Origin: an uncultured Saprospiraceae bacterium
Lineage (GTDB): Bacteria > Bacteroidota > Bacteroidia > Chitinophagales > Saprospiraceae
Assembly: GCA_937967615.1 (NCBI GenBank)
Contig: CALCMJ010000169.1
Span: 1-39,421 of the forward strand
Reading direction: 5' to 3'
Length of the DNA: 39,421 nucleotides
A program made the position numbers and the translations under genes. Under the pieces are notes generated by a model. The model ran no database searches, had not been told where the DNA came from, and worked only from the letters and a program-made list of their open reading frames with translations. Shown here piece after piece: positions 9,245 to 19,400 of the stretch (positions are counted from its first letter, which is position 1; each line of letters starts with the position of its first letter).

Positions 9245-9757
9245 ATGAAACATTTTGTATTAAAAACAATTGCACTTTTCTTTTTGATAATAGCTGCGCA
9301 AGCAAATATTTCAGCACAATCTGAATTATCAGTTGAAATTTCTAATGACTCTATTTTAATTGGTAATAATTTTGCAATCCGCTTTAAGATGGAAAACATA
9401 AATGGAGATTTTCAAGCGCCTAAATTTGAAGACATGGAAGTATTGTCAGGACCCAATGTCTCTTCCAGTTTTAGTTCTATAAATGGGGCAGTTTCTAATA
9501 GTAAAACTTTCTCTTATATTTTAAGACCTTTAAAAGAAGGACAATTTACTATTGATCCTGGGTTTGTAGATCATGAAGGGAAAGAACTATTTACGGACCC
9601 TCAGGTAATCTTTGTCCACCCCAATCCAGAAAATATACAACAGGACAATACTTTTAAAGACGGCAATAGTTTTTTCTTCTCCGTCCCATTTGATATGCCT
9701 GCTATGCCTAAGCCAAAAGAAAAAAAGAAGGTTCGTCCAAAGCTTAAACGCATATGA
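9245..9757 (+). CDS. Short BatD-like secreted protein
   Basis: A 170-residue protein with a signal peptide (ALFFLIIAAQANISAQ) and one BatD-type beta domain (GNNFAIRFKMENINGDFQAP, then PNVSSSFSSINGAVSNS and GQFTIDPG). The same motifs open the full-length BatD encoded next (GSAFTPPDFDDF, GTSMTSINGRVS). There is no C-terminal membrane helix; the protein ends in a Pro/Lys-rich basic tail (PKPKEKKKVRPKLKRI). I take ATG 9245 as the start because the signal peptide begins there; the 69 bases after batC are untranslated. Its stop overlaps the batD start (ATGATGA). It looks like a partial duplication of batD kept as a small periplasmic gene. Confidence 0.8.
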   Translation: MKHFVLKTIALFFLIIAAQANISAQSELSVEISNDSILIGNNFAIRFKMENINGDFQAPKFEDMEVLSGPNVSSSFSSINGAVSNSKTFSYILRPLKEGQFTIDPGFVDHEGKELFTDPQVIFVHPNPENIQQDNTFKDGNSFFFSVPFDMPAMPKPKEKKKVRPKLKRI

Positions 9758-11469
9758 TGAAGTATTTCCATATTGTATTATTTGTTTTTATAAGTGTGAG
9801 TATTTCAGCGCAAGCACCTAAGTTTTACACGAAAGTAGATGCCAAGGAAGTCTTGGAAGGAAGTTATATCAATGTGGACTTTGTATTAGAGAATGCACAA
9901 GGAAGTGCATTTACTCCTCCTGACTTTGACGATTTTATTGTTTCCAGTGGATTGTCACAAGGAACAAGCATGACTAGTATCAATGGGCGGGTATCTAGAA
10001 CATCTAATTTCTCTTTCGAACTCACTGTTGGTGAACCTGGTTCGTATACTATCAAGCCAGCTAGTATTAAAGTTGCGGGGAAGGTGCATAAAACTTTACC
10101 AATCACTATCAAGGTTGTAAAAAAGAAAAAGAATGCAGCATCGCAATCTGATGATCAATTCATCAGAGTTGTATTAAGCGATAGCATTGCGTATACAGGT
10201 CAGCAAGTCATTGCGGAATACAAAATTTATTCGAAGCTTGATGTGCGATCAGGTAACTATATAAGAAATCCAGAATACGATGGTTTTTATGTAAAGGACA
10301 TTCATAACGTAAGAGGCAATTCCCAACGCGTTCTTTATAAAGGAGAAGAATATATTGTTAAAAGCCTTGATAGGGTGGCGTTATTTCCTCAGCAAACAGG
10401 AACTTATGATATAGGTCCGTTTATCTTCAAGGTAGGAGTGGCAAAGAAGAATAGAAGTAATAGAGGTTTTTTCTTTGGGACGCAACTTGAATATTTCAAT
10501 GTCAAGAGTGATTCCAAAAAACTAGTTGTTAGAAATCTGGCAACAACTGCACCTCCTAGTTTTTCTGGAGCAGTAGGTAAATATCAAATGAAAACCGGCG
10601 TAGCGCATAAGTCTATAACACTGGATGATGCCTTTTCGGTATTAATGGAAGTTGTAGGGAATGGAGATGGTAGAACAGTAAATCCTCCAGCACAAGAATT
10701 CCATCCTTCCTTGGATGTATATGATCCCAATATTAAAAGTGATGAATCTTACGAATCACAGGGTCGGTGGATAAATAAAAAGAGTTTTGAATATCTTATC
10801 GTCCCTAAAAAAGAAGGCCGCTATAGAATAGTACCAGAATTCACATACTTCGACACAGACAGTAATGATTTTGTAACAATCAAATCTGTTGGTCTCAATT
10901 TGGCTGTTGCGCCTGGTTCTGGAACAACACTGCGGAAAAGTGGGGATCAAAAAATAAGTAGAGAAGAAATAAAGCCACTTGTAGAAGTAAGTTCCATTTC
11001 CAATATGGATAGTCATTTTTTCAATTCATTTTTGTATTGGGGAATATTTTCTCTTGGATTAGGTGCTTTAGGTTTTCTTTATTTTAAAAAATGGAAAATT
11101 GTTCAGGATTCTAGAATTGACCCATTGACCAAAAAAAGAAACGCCGCAAATAGCGTAGCGGAAAAACGATTAGCACTTGCTGCTGAACTGATAGAAAAAG
11201 GAGAAAATAAAGAAGCCTACGCAGAAATATCAAACACAATCAAAAAATATATAGCTGAGAAATACACCCAAGATTACTCAGAATTGAATACTGACAAAAT
11301 CACAAAGATCTTAAAGGACCAGAACGTTGGGGATGATACGGTCTCCTCTATGCGCACAATTATGGATGCATGCGAAATGTCTATTTATGCAGGCGCATCA
11401 GATCTCTCGGTCAGAGATAATTTTGAAAAAACGAAAAACCTGATCGCAGCACTTGAATCTTTTCATTAA
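9754..11469 (+). CDS. batD: BatD, Bat-complex membrane protein
   Basis: A 571-residue protein of the BatD (oxygen tolerance) family. It has a signal peptide (FVFISVSISAQ), several beta-sandwich repeats over about residues 20-400, a membrane helix near 425-445 (YWGIFSLGLGALGFLYF) and a cytoplasmic helical domain at the end. The start overlaps the upstream small BatD-like gene by 4 bases. It is the last bat gene; no TPR/SH3 batE follows, and 62 bases later asnS begins with its own promoter-like box. Confidence 0.9.
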   Translation: MMKYFHIVLFVFISVSISAQAPKFYTKVDAKEVLEGSYINVDFVLENAQGSAFTPPDFDDFIVSSGLSQGTSMTSINGRVSRTSNFSFELTVGEPGSYTIKPASIKVAGKVHKTLPITIKVVKKKKNAASQSDDQFIRVVLSDSIAYTGQQVIAEYKIYSKLDVRSGNYIRNPEYDGFYVKDIHNVRGNSQRVLYKGEEYIVKSLDRVALFPQQTGTYDIGPFIFKVGVAKKNRSNRGFFFGTQLEYFNVKSDSKKLVVRNLATTAPPSFSGAVGKYQMKTGVAHKSITLDDAFSVLMEVVGNGDGRTVNPPAQEFHPSLDVYDPNIKSDESYESQGRWINKKSFEYLIVPKKEGRYRIVPEFTYFDTDSNDFVTIKSVGLNLAVAPGSGTTLRKSGDQKISREEIKPLVEVSSISNMDSHFFNSFLYWGIFSLGLGALGFLYFKKWKIVQDSRIDPLTKKRNAANSVAEKRLALAAELIEKGENKEAYAEISNTIKKYIAEKYTQDYSELNTDKITKILKDQNVGDDTVSSMRTIMDACEMSIYAGASDLSVRDNFEKTKNLIAALESFH

Positions 11470-11516
11470 GCATAACAATAGAAAGGTTCACAGCAATTTA
11501 TAATAACAATATTTTA

Positions 11517-11524
11517 TAACTTTG
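11517..11524 (+). promoter_or_regulatory. -7 promoter box of asnS
   Basis: TAACTTTG is a full match to TAnnTTTG. It ends only 7 bases before the first ATG of asnS (11532). Because transcription normally starts a few bases after this box, the asnS message would have almost no leader. Confidence 0.6.
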
Positions 11525-11531
11525 GTGGCTT

Positions 11532-12977
11532 ATGACAATGCAGAAAAGAACAAAGATCTCAGAAGTCTTGAGATCAGAAAAGAAAGATTACCAGACAACT
11601 GTGATGGGTTGGGTAAGAACATTTAGAAATAATCAATTCATTGCACTGACGGACGGGTCTACACTCAAAACCCTTCAGGTGGTAGTGGATAGAGAGACTC
11701 TAGATGAATCCGTGTTAAAACGTATAACAACTGGGGCAGCAATAGCAGCTACAGGAACAATAGTGGAATCACAAGGGAAAGGGCAAACGGTTGAACTAAA
11801 CGCAGATTCTGTCCAAATTTTTGGAGACTCAGATCCTGATAAATATCCACTTCAACCAAAGAAGCATTCTTTAGAATTTTTAAGAGAGATTGCACATTTG
11901 CGATTCAGAACAAACACATTTGGTGCTGTCTTCAGATTACGTCATGCAATCGCATTCAGCATCCATAAATTCTTTAATGACAGAGGCTACTTTTATATTC
12001 ATTCACCCATAATCACTGGGTCAGATGCAGAAGGCGCAGGGGAGATGTTTCAAGTGACTACAATGCATATGGAAGACGTGTCCAAGGATAAAGAAACGAA
12101 TGCGGTAGATTATAAGCAAGACTTTTTTGGAAAGAAAACGCATCTGACAGTATCAGGTCAACTGCAAGCAGAACTCGCAGCCTTGTCGCTTTCTCAGGTA
12201 TATACATTTGGGCCTACATTTAGAGCAGAAAATTCAAATACATCAAGACATCTCGCTGAATTTTGGATGATAGAACCTGAGGTTGCTTTTGCGGACATTG
12301 ATGACAACATGGATCTTGCTGAAGACATGCTGAAATATGTGATTAATTATTGCATGGAGCATTTCAAAGAAGATATTGAGTTTCTTCAGCAGAGGCTGGA
12401 AAATGAGGAAAAACAAAAACCACAAGCAGAAAGATCTCCAATGCCATTATTGGAAAAGCTGGAATTTTGTGTTGCCCAAGAATTTGAAAGACTCACATAC
12501 ACAGAAGCGATTCAGATTCTAAAAAATTCAAAACCGAATAAGAAAGGTAAATTTAAATTTCCAATAGAAGGCTTTGGTGCTGACCTACAGAGCGAACACG
12601 AACGCTTCCTTGTAGAAAAGCATTTTAAAAAACCAGTTATCCTTACAGGATATCCCAAAGAAATAAAAGCATTCTACATGCGTATGAATGATGATGACAA
12701 AACCGTTGCTGCAATGGATATACTTTTTCCTGGAATAGGTGAAATGGTTGGTGGTTCTCAAAGGGAAGAACGTTTGGATAAACTTACTCAGCGGATGGAA
12801 GAAATGAATATTCCTACAGAAGAAATGCAATGGTTTCTAGATACACGAAAATTTGGTACATGTCCGCATGCGGGATTTGGCCTCGGCTTTGAACGTCTTG
12901 TCATGTTTATCACAGGAATGTCCAATATTAGGGATGTAATCCCATTTCCAAGGTATCCAGGAAGCGCAGAGTTCTAG
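11532..12977 (+). CDS. asnS: Asparagine--tRNA ligase
   Basis: A 481-residue class IIb aminoacyl-tRNA synthetase that charges tRNA-Asn. An N-terminal OB fold for anticodon binding covers about residues 15-110 ([19 protein letters not shown]). The catalytic core shows motif 2 ([19 protein letters not shown]) and motif 3 ([20 protein letters not shown], then DVIPFPRYP). Full family length. Start could be ATG 11532 or the second ATG at 11538; both are close to the promoter box. It is on the same strand as the bat operon but functionally unrelated. Confidence 0.95.
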   Translation: MTMQKRTKISEVLRSEKKDYQTTVMGWVRTFRNNQFIALTDGSTLKTLQVVVDRETLDESVLKRITTGAAIAATGTIVESQGKGQTVELNADSVQIFGDSDPDKYPLQPKKHSLEFLREIAHLRFRTNTFGAVFRLRHAIAFSIHKFFNDRGYFYIHSPIITGSDAEGAGEMFQVTTMHMEDVSKDKETNAVDYKQDFFGKKTHLTVSGQLQAELAALSLSQVYTFGPTFRAENSNTSRHLAEFWMIEPEVAFADIDDNMDLAEDMLKYVINYCMEHFKEDIEFLQQRLENEEKQKPQAERSPMPLLEKLEFCVAQEFERLTYTEAIQILKNSKPNKKGKFKFPIEGFGADLQSEHERFLVEKHFKKPVILTGYPKEIKAFYMRMNDDDKTVAAMDILFPGIGEMVGGSQREERLDKLTQRMEEMNIPTEEMQWFLDTRKFGTCPHAGFGLGFERLVMFITGMSNIRDVIPFPRYPGSAEF

Positions 12978-13126
12978 TGAATAGACCGTTTTCCCTACTT
13001 TTTCTACATAAATGCCTGATTTTTTAGGAATTTGCGCTTTTTTTTGTCTTCGCAAGCAACACTTCACGTTTATAAGGGATATGTATAATAGAGATATCTT
13101 AACTTCTGAACACAAAAAAAGAAGAC

Positions 13127-14551
13127 ATGAAGAACAAACTACTACTCTTTTCGGCATTGGGTTTATGTGTATTCCTTCTTAGTAACTTTAAAATACATAC
13201 CAATAGCTTCATTTTCACTGTTGTAAATGAAGAGCCAGAATTACCTGAAGTGCCTTTCTCTTATGAAGATGTAGAATTTCCAGAACATCTGTTATCTACT
13301 GAAATTGATACACTGGATCCTGGGTATAGATCAGGTGGTGTAGACACATTAGCTTTTGAGCTATTGGAGAATGATGTAGCAACTTTGGGTCGTGTTCTTT
13401 TTTATGATAAAAAGTTATCTGCCTTAGAAAATATATCATGTGCTAGTTGTCATAGACAAAGTCTATCCTTTGCAGAAAATAAACCCTTTAGTGAGGGTAT
13501 AAGTGCTCCTACAAGAAGGAACTCTATGCATCTAAATGATATCGCATGGACAAATAATGAAGATTTCTTTTGGGATATGAGTCAGACTGATTTGACCGAA
13601 ATGATTTCTCTACCGCTCACTGATGAAAATGAGATAGGAGCTAATATGGATGAAATTTCTGTGAAGCTAGGATTGACAAACTACTATCCTGAATTGTTTG
13701 AAAATGCATTTGGCGACCAAGAAATTAATGAAGGAAGAATCGTAGATGCTCTAGTCAATTTCATTAGCTCCATGACCACATTTAATTCAAGATTTGATCA
13801 AGAAGCAGCGAATGGCTTTGAGGGATTCACACAACAAGAGAATTTGGGTAAAGAACTGTTTTCTATAAATTGTTCTACCTGTCATAGCCAAGGACGACAT
13901 GCGGATATTTTTATTGATTTCCCTATGGACCCTGAAACGTCTACATTGGAATTCATGCCATTTCTATTTAATAATGGACTTCCAGAAGATCCAGATGATC
14001 ATGGAGCAGGGGAATGGAATCCTGCTTTCAGTAATTTATTCAAACTGCCTACACTCAGAAACATTGAGTTGACAGCACCATACATGCATGACGGTAGATT
14101 TTCATCCTTAGAGGAAGTTGTTAATTTTTATTCCAAAGAATCAGAAACAAATGAATGGTCAATATTTATTCCAGATGGTGGGTTCCAATTTTCTGATCAA
14201 GAAGAAAAAGCCCTCGTGAGCTTCTTAAAAACTCTAACAGACGATTCATTCTTGACGAACCCTAGATGGTCTGATCCGTTTGGCAATAGCACTTCAATTC
14301 CAGAAAATGGTTTTGATGACCTGGTTATAAAACCAAATCCGTTTAGCGAACAATCCATTTTAGAGTTTGATAATTCATTAGGGAAACTGACCTCTATAAA
14401 TATTTATACTTCAGGAGGTAGATTAATGAAACATGACAACTTTACAAGTAACACCTATGCGTTTAACAAAACAGAATTTAGTCCAGGTATATATATAATT
14501 GAGATTATACAAGGGGACAGAAGACAAACGCAGAAGCTTATAGTGAATTAA
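13127..14551 (+). CDS. Di-heme cytochrome c peroxidase-like protein with T9SS sorting domain
   Basis: A 474-residue secreted protein of the MauG/bacterial cytochrome c peroxidase family. A signal peptide lies in residues 1-20. The first heme site is CASCH (105-109), the second CSTCH (249-253), and the family motif TAPYMHDGRFSSLEEV (about 320-335) supplies a distal heme ligand region. The last ~80 residues (IKPNPFSEQSILEF ... GRLMKHDNF ... FSPGIYIIEI) form a type A T9SS C-terminal sorting domain, so the enzyme should cross the outer membrane and be surface-bound or released. Typical members reduce H2O2 or oxidise a partner; the substrate is unknown. A strong terminator follows. Confidence 0.9.
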   Translation: MKNKLLLFSALGLCVFLLSNFKIHTNSFIFTVVNEEPELPEVPFSYEDVEFPEHLLSTEIDTLDPGYRSGGVDTLAFELLENDVATLGRVLFYDKKLSALENISCASCHRQSLSFAENKPFSEGISAPTRRNSMHLNDIAWTNNEDFFWDMSQTDLTEMISLPLTDENEIGANMDEISVKLGLTNYYPELFENAFGDQEINEGRIVDALVNFISSMTTFNSRFDQEAANGFEGFTQQENLGKELFSINCSTCHSQGRHADIFIDFPMDPETSTLEFMPFLFNNGLPEDPDDHGAGEWNPAFSNLFKLPTLRNIELTAPYMHDGRFSSLEEVVNFYSKESETNEWSIFIPDGGFQFSDQEEKALVSFLKTLTDDSFLTNPRWSDPFGNSTSIPENGFDDLVIKPNPFSEQSILEFDNSLGKLTSINIYTSGGRLMKHDNFTSNTYAFNKTEFSPGIYIIEIIQGDRRQTQKLIVN

Positions 14552-14580
14552 TAGTTTATTGATATATATAGTTAAGATGG

Positions 14581-14612
14581 AGCACCATGCATTTATTGTA
14601 TGGTGCTTTTTT
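14581..14612 (+). terminator. Intrinsic terminator after the di-heme peroxidase gene
   Basis: AGCACCAT (14581-14588) pairs with ATGGTGCT (14600-14607), an 8-bp stem with an 11-base loop, followed by a run of T. It lies 29 bases after the stop codon. Confidence 0.85.
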
Positions 14613-14676
14613 CATTCGCAATCACACATGATTTAAAACCTCCTAGCTAGATTAAAATCAATAAAAGGAATATGCA

Positions 14677-15045
14677 TTACTTAGGATATTTATAAGATCT
14701 GTAAAAATAATACTGAACAACGAGCAAGGCTAAAGTTAAACCTCCAAATTCTCGAATATTTTCAATCAATGGAGTATTTGCCTGCATGCTGTCTGTAATA
14801 GAAATGAAACCGCCTTTCGCCCATTCTATAAAATCAGGGATATAACATATCCAATAAAGGAAGATGGCTAAATAAAGAACTCGGGTAAAATATTTATTTG
14901 ATAAATTGAATAACTCTAATATTCCTAAAGCAGCAACTAAGCAGTAAATGATAACCCAAATTATAGGGTCAGGATCATTTAATTGTAAAGCCGCAAACGC
15001 AAGAAAGCATATTGCGATCAAGCCATTCGTAATTTTTGGTATCAT
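14677..15045 (-). CDS. TMEM220-like small membrane protein
   Basis: A 122-residue protein with four hydrophobic helices (about residues 7-20, 28-47, 54-70, 102-114). The family signature is visible as LQLNDPDPIIWVIIY near residue 22 and ENIREFGGLTLALL near residue 94, as in transmembrane family 220 helix proteins. Their function is not known. It stands alone on the minus strand, convergent with the peroxidase gene and divergent from the following gene. Confidence 0.75.
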   Translation of the reverse strand: MIPKITNGLIAICFLAFAALQLNDPDPIIWVIIYCLVAALGILELFNLSNKYFTRVLYLAIFLYWICYIPDFIEWAKGGFISITDSMQANTPLIENIREFGGLTLALLVVQYYFYRSYKYPK

Positions 15046-15147
15046 CTCTTTAAGTACTCATGTCAAATTTACGTAATCCTTGTTAGTTAAGAAGACATAT
15101 TCTGATTTCTTACTGACTATGATGTATAGTTTAATTAATTTAAGATT

Positions 15148-16470
15148 ATGAAAATGCCGAACAGATCAAACTTCATCATTTTACTAGTACTTGTTTTCTC
15201 GACAAGCGGAATGGGTCAATCGATACAAGAGAGTATTTTGGCGAAAGTGATAGACAGCAATTCGGGGAATGGACTCTTTGGGGCAACAGTTTTGAATTTG
15301 CAAACTGGAGAGGGGACGATTACAGATAGTTTAGGGATGTTTACATTAGACTACCAAGACAGTAAGAATATAGTATCAATCCAATACCTCGGATACTTTT
15401 CAAGATCTTTTAGCATTGAGTCTCTTCCCCAAATAATTAAGATGGAAACAAACTCAGAGATTATTTCTGAGCTCACAATTTACGCAGAAAGGATACCACA
15501 AGACTTGACAACAGACTATGAAACAATAAAGGACTTCGTTATTTCAGAAGATCGCGTTCTTATGATTTCAAAAAGAAAGGGTAAAGATGATGTTCTAAAG
15601 CTAGCAGATCTTGACGGGAAAGTATTGCACATACAATCACTTCCCAATATTAGTAATGTTGAAAATTTATTTACAAGTTGTTTTGGCACTAACTTTTTAA
15701 TAGGGGAGTATGAGGTACTCCAATTGCATACCTCTGAAGATTCTATTTTTATAGTTGATAAAGATTCCCGTCAGCGCTTTGATCAGTATATAGTTCCATG
15801 TTTAGCGATTACTGATGAATACATTTACCAAGAAAAAAGATCAAGTTATAATCAGGCAGCATCCATTTTAGCAATCAATAGAGAAAAGAAAGAACTATTT
15901 GTTTTTGCTTCTGTGGATGATGAAGAAAACCTTGAACGCTTGCCCTATGATAGAAAATATATGGATTATGCAAATGGAACAGGACCTTTGTACCTAGGGG
16001 TACATGCAAGTCATTCTTCTTCCCCAGCAGTAAATGCAAGGGCAGCGGCGCAATGGGGCACTCTACTTTCAAGAAGTTTTTATTTACCAGTTGATTATTT
16101 CTTCTTTCCCAATGGAGACACTATTCTTTTATTTGACCATGAAAAACATGTACTGACTAAATATTCTCAAGAAGGAGAAAACTATGCACACTATCCCATA
16201 ACTTATTCCCAAGAATCGGGATGGAAAGCAGAAAATAATATTTTAGTTGATCTTGCTAGAAACGATATATATGCAGTACATAGAAAAGCAAGCGAATCAT
16301 ATTTTACCCGGATTAATCTATCGAATGCACAAAATGAGGAGAAGTATAAGGTTCATACTCCCTTCGTTGAAAAGATGATTATCCACAGAGGAAATTTGTA
16401 CTTTACAAACTCATCCATTGTGGTAGGTAAAGGGTCTAGAATTCTAAAAAAAGTTGAACTAGATAACTGA
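15148..16470 (+). CDS. Secreted protein with carboxypeptidase-regulatory-like domain and predicted beta-propeller
   Basis: A 440-residue protein. A signal peptide (ILLVLVFSTSGMGQS) is followed by a carboxypeptidase-D-regulatory-like beta domain at about residues 28-95 (AKVIDSNSGNGLFGATVLN, TITDSLGMFTL, IQYLGYFSRSF), as at the N termini of TonB-dependent receptors. No receptor plug or barrel follows. The remaining ~340 residues have repeated beta-strand patterns (DRVLMISKRKG, DSIFIVDKDSRQRF, NDIYAVHR) that suggest a six-bladed propeller; this is inferred from the pattern only. No sorting domain or membrane helix. ATG 15148 and ATG 15154 are both possible starts. Its 3' end overlaps the convergent helicase gene by 12 bases. 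Confidence 0.75.
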   Translation: MKMPNRSNFIILLVLVFSTSGMGQSIQESILAKVIDSNSGNGLFGATVLNLQTGEGTITDSLGMFTLDYQDSKNIVSIQYLGYFSRSFSIESLPQIIKMETNSEIISELTIYAERIPQDLTTDYETIKDFVISEDRVLMISKRKGKDDVLKLADLDGKVLHIQSLPNISNVENLFTSCFGTNFLIGEYEVLQLHTSEDSIFIVDKDSRQRFDQYIVPCLAITDEYIYQEKRSSYNQAASILAINREKKELFVFASVDDEENLERLPYDRKYMDYANGTGPLYLGVHASHSSSPAVNARAAAQWGTLLSRSFYLPVDYFFFPNGDTILLFDHEKHVLTKYSQEGENYAHYPITYSQESGWKAENNILVDLARNDIYAVHRKASESYFTRINLSNAQNEEKYKVHTPFVEKMIIHRGNLYFTNSSIVVGKGSRILKKVELDN

Positions 16471-19400
16471 ATCAATATCCAATTGTTCCTCCATCCCATC
16501 AAGTTCAAACTCTCCGCTAAAGACATAATCGTTCCGTACAAAATTACACCAATAGCATTTCTCTTCCTCACATAGCTGATTAAACTTATGGTCCTTTATG
16601 TTTTGCCATGTTTCTACAATCTGACCACCCACTTTTTCAATGTCTTCAGGAGAGACAACTATTTTCTGCCTTTTTTGATCACCAGTCGTTTTTTCAGGCT
16701 CTATAAAATCAAGTGTTCCAGAAACCATATTCAAATTTCTTTTCTTGTCACTATCTAAAAGAAGTTTATAAAAAATGATCTGCCTCCAGTAATCACCGCC
16801 TATAGGATTTTCATCAGTGTCTTTAGGCGGATACCATTTTTTCCTCGTGTCTGTTTTTGTAACGTCTCCTGTTTTGTAATCAAATACATTAGCATCCCGT
16901 CCCGTCACTTCAACTAGATCTAGCACTCCCTTAATAGGGATACCATTATATTCAGCTTCCTTGACTTTTTCTTCTATCAGATAAGACCTATCTGTTGGCA
17001 AATCTGTTAAGTACGTCTCGTAATAGCTTGCAAATACCTGTTTGCCGTATTCACTGAGGTTTTTGAATTCCGTATCTGTAAAGTGTGCCTTATATTTCAC
17101 CATCCCCCTATTGAAGTGGTGCATGAGCTTATCTAGGCCTTGTTCATTATCTTGTACAATACCCTGGTAATAGAACTGAAGTGCATGATGAACCACATTT
17201 CCAAAACCAGAATATTTATTTCTTGCAGAAGGTACCCTAAGGATACTTTCAAAATAGAAACTCATGGGACATTTAAGATATTTATTCAGATGAGTAACAC
17301 TGAGTACATATTTCTCTAAAAATTTATCTATCAGGTCAGGATCAATCAGCTTGACCTGCTTATTTGATTTCAACAAAATCTGCATTTGGAAATCTTCAAT
17401 ATCAGAAAGTTCTACCTGCGTCTCTATTCTTTTTACGTTGTCTTCGCTACAGAGTTCTTCCACAAATTGACTTGCCTCTAATCCTTTCCCGTTTTCATCG
17501 CTTAATGAATACAAAATTTGCAACCTTGACTTTGCGCGTGTCATGGCAACATAAAACAAACGTCGTTCATCTTCAGTGTTTGTAGCAACATCTTGATTTA
17601 CATTATCTGGATATGTGTAGCTGCCTTGAGATCCAGGGGACTTATCCCAAATATTTTTATTGGCCCCAATAATATACACATGTTTAAATTCTTGCCCCTT
17701 ACTAGTATGGGCAGTTATAAAATTTACCCCAGAATTTGCATGTATCACCTTGTTTAATTCCAAGCGTATATCATTCTCCTTCATCTTGTCAATGATGGAT
17801 AAAAATTCCTTCAACTTTACATTTGGTTGCTTTGTAGATTCTTCTTTGATAAAATCCATTATAGAACTGATAATCTGCAATTGCCAGACTTTCTCTTTAC
17901 TATTAAATGTGTGTTGAAGAACATGCCCGTCGTTTATTATATTGTGAAACAGCGTTTGCAATGTCACATTAGCAATGTCTGATATCCAGCTATCTATTAA
18001 GGTGTGCAATAATAATATGCCTTTAGCATTATGCACCCCCAGTTCTTTAAGCAGGCTATTATCACCTATGACATCCCGCCAGTTTAAGTTTTCATCAGCC
18101 CTGCAATACAATGCGATGCGGGCTACATCAGAAGAAGGAATTGAGAAGAAATTATAGTGCATCATTTCAAATAATCGATACTCCTGACTATGTGGATTTT
18201 CATATTCTGAAGAAATATAATACAGGATGTTAAATAGATTGTCTGTTAGTGGGTCCTTAAGAATATCAATCTTCTTTTTAATATTTAAAGGAATCCCTTT
18301 CTTCTCTAAAACGGAAACAAGATTCTCCGCCTGTTTATGCTTTCGGTAAATGATCGCAATATCGCTTAGGTCAACATTTTCATCTTTGTGAAATTTAATA
18401 ATCTCGTTACAGATGTAAGCTTGCTCTTGTGTAATATTTGAGAAAAATCTAAGCTCAGGGTGAATTAAATTATCTTTTTCATCTCCAGCGGCAACAAGCT
18501 CTTTTGATAATTCAGAATCTTCATTAATAATACGTTCAGCATTATGCTCAATCAATACTTTTGAATAATCTAAAATTGCTTGATTGGATCTGTAGTTGTT
18601 TACAAGAACTTCCGTTGTAGGATTGTATTTCGTTTTAAAATTTCTAATGTTGTCAAGGTTCGCTCCTTGGAACTTATAAATAGCCTGATCGTCATCTCCT
18701 ACCACAAATACATTGGGAGCATCCCAGTAATCAATCAGCTTTTCTAAGATGGCATTTTGCGCACCATTCGTGTCTTGGAATTCATCTACAAGGAAGTATT
18801 GATAGCGTTCCTGATATTCAGCAAGCAAGTCAGCATTCTCTTCAAAACCCTTGAGGACCCACAGGATCATATCGTTGTAATCATAACGATCCATTGCATC
18901 CATTTTTTCTAAGAACTTTGGATACACATCTATGGCCGCTGTAAGAGGTTCAAATTTTGCAATTTTTTTATTATATGCATTTTCTTTGAGGTCATCTTTC
19001 TGATAGACCTTTCCTGTTTTCCTATCCGTATATTTCTTTTTGTAGAGAAAGTCCTCATGCTCTTTAAGACGTTCAAAATAATCTGCCACTCTAGTGTGCA
19101 TATCCTTTGGTGAAAGATTATCTTTTTTCATCATGGCAAAAAGATTCTCCATGCGTTTCGCCTCATAATACATATCACCTTTCAAGCGCTTCAAGATATT
19201 CCCCATAGGTAACTCATCTATGATGGCATGGTAGAGATCCACCTTTTCTAGATCACTAAGTGGCTCTAGCTGCCTGAAATCTCCAAAGTATCCCAGGTTG
19301 TCTTGAATGACTTGATTTGCAAAAGAATGAAAAGTATAAATATGTACCTTATGCGCGGCAGGACCTATAATGGACACTAGACGTTTACGCATCGCAATGC

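Noticed and set aside
12978..13070. Possible terminator after asnS (TTGCG ... CGCAA and nearby T runs).
   Set aside because: The stem is only 5 bp and the T runs lie inside the loop and not after it.
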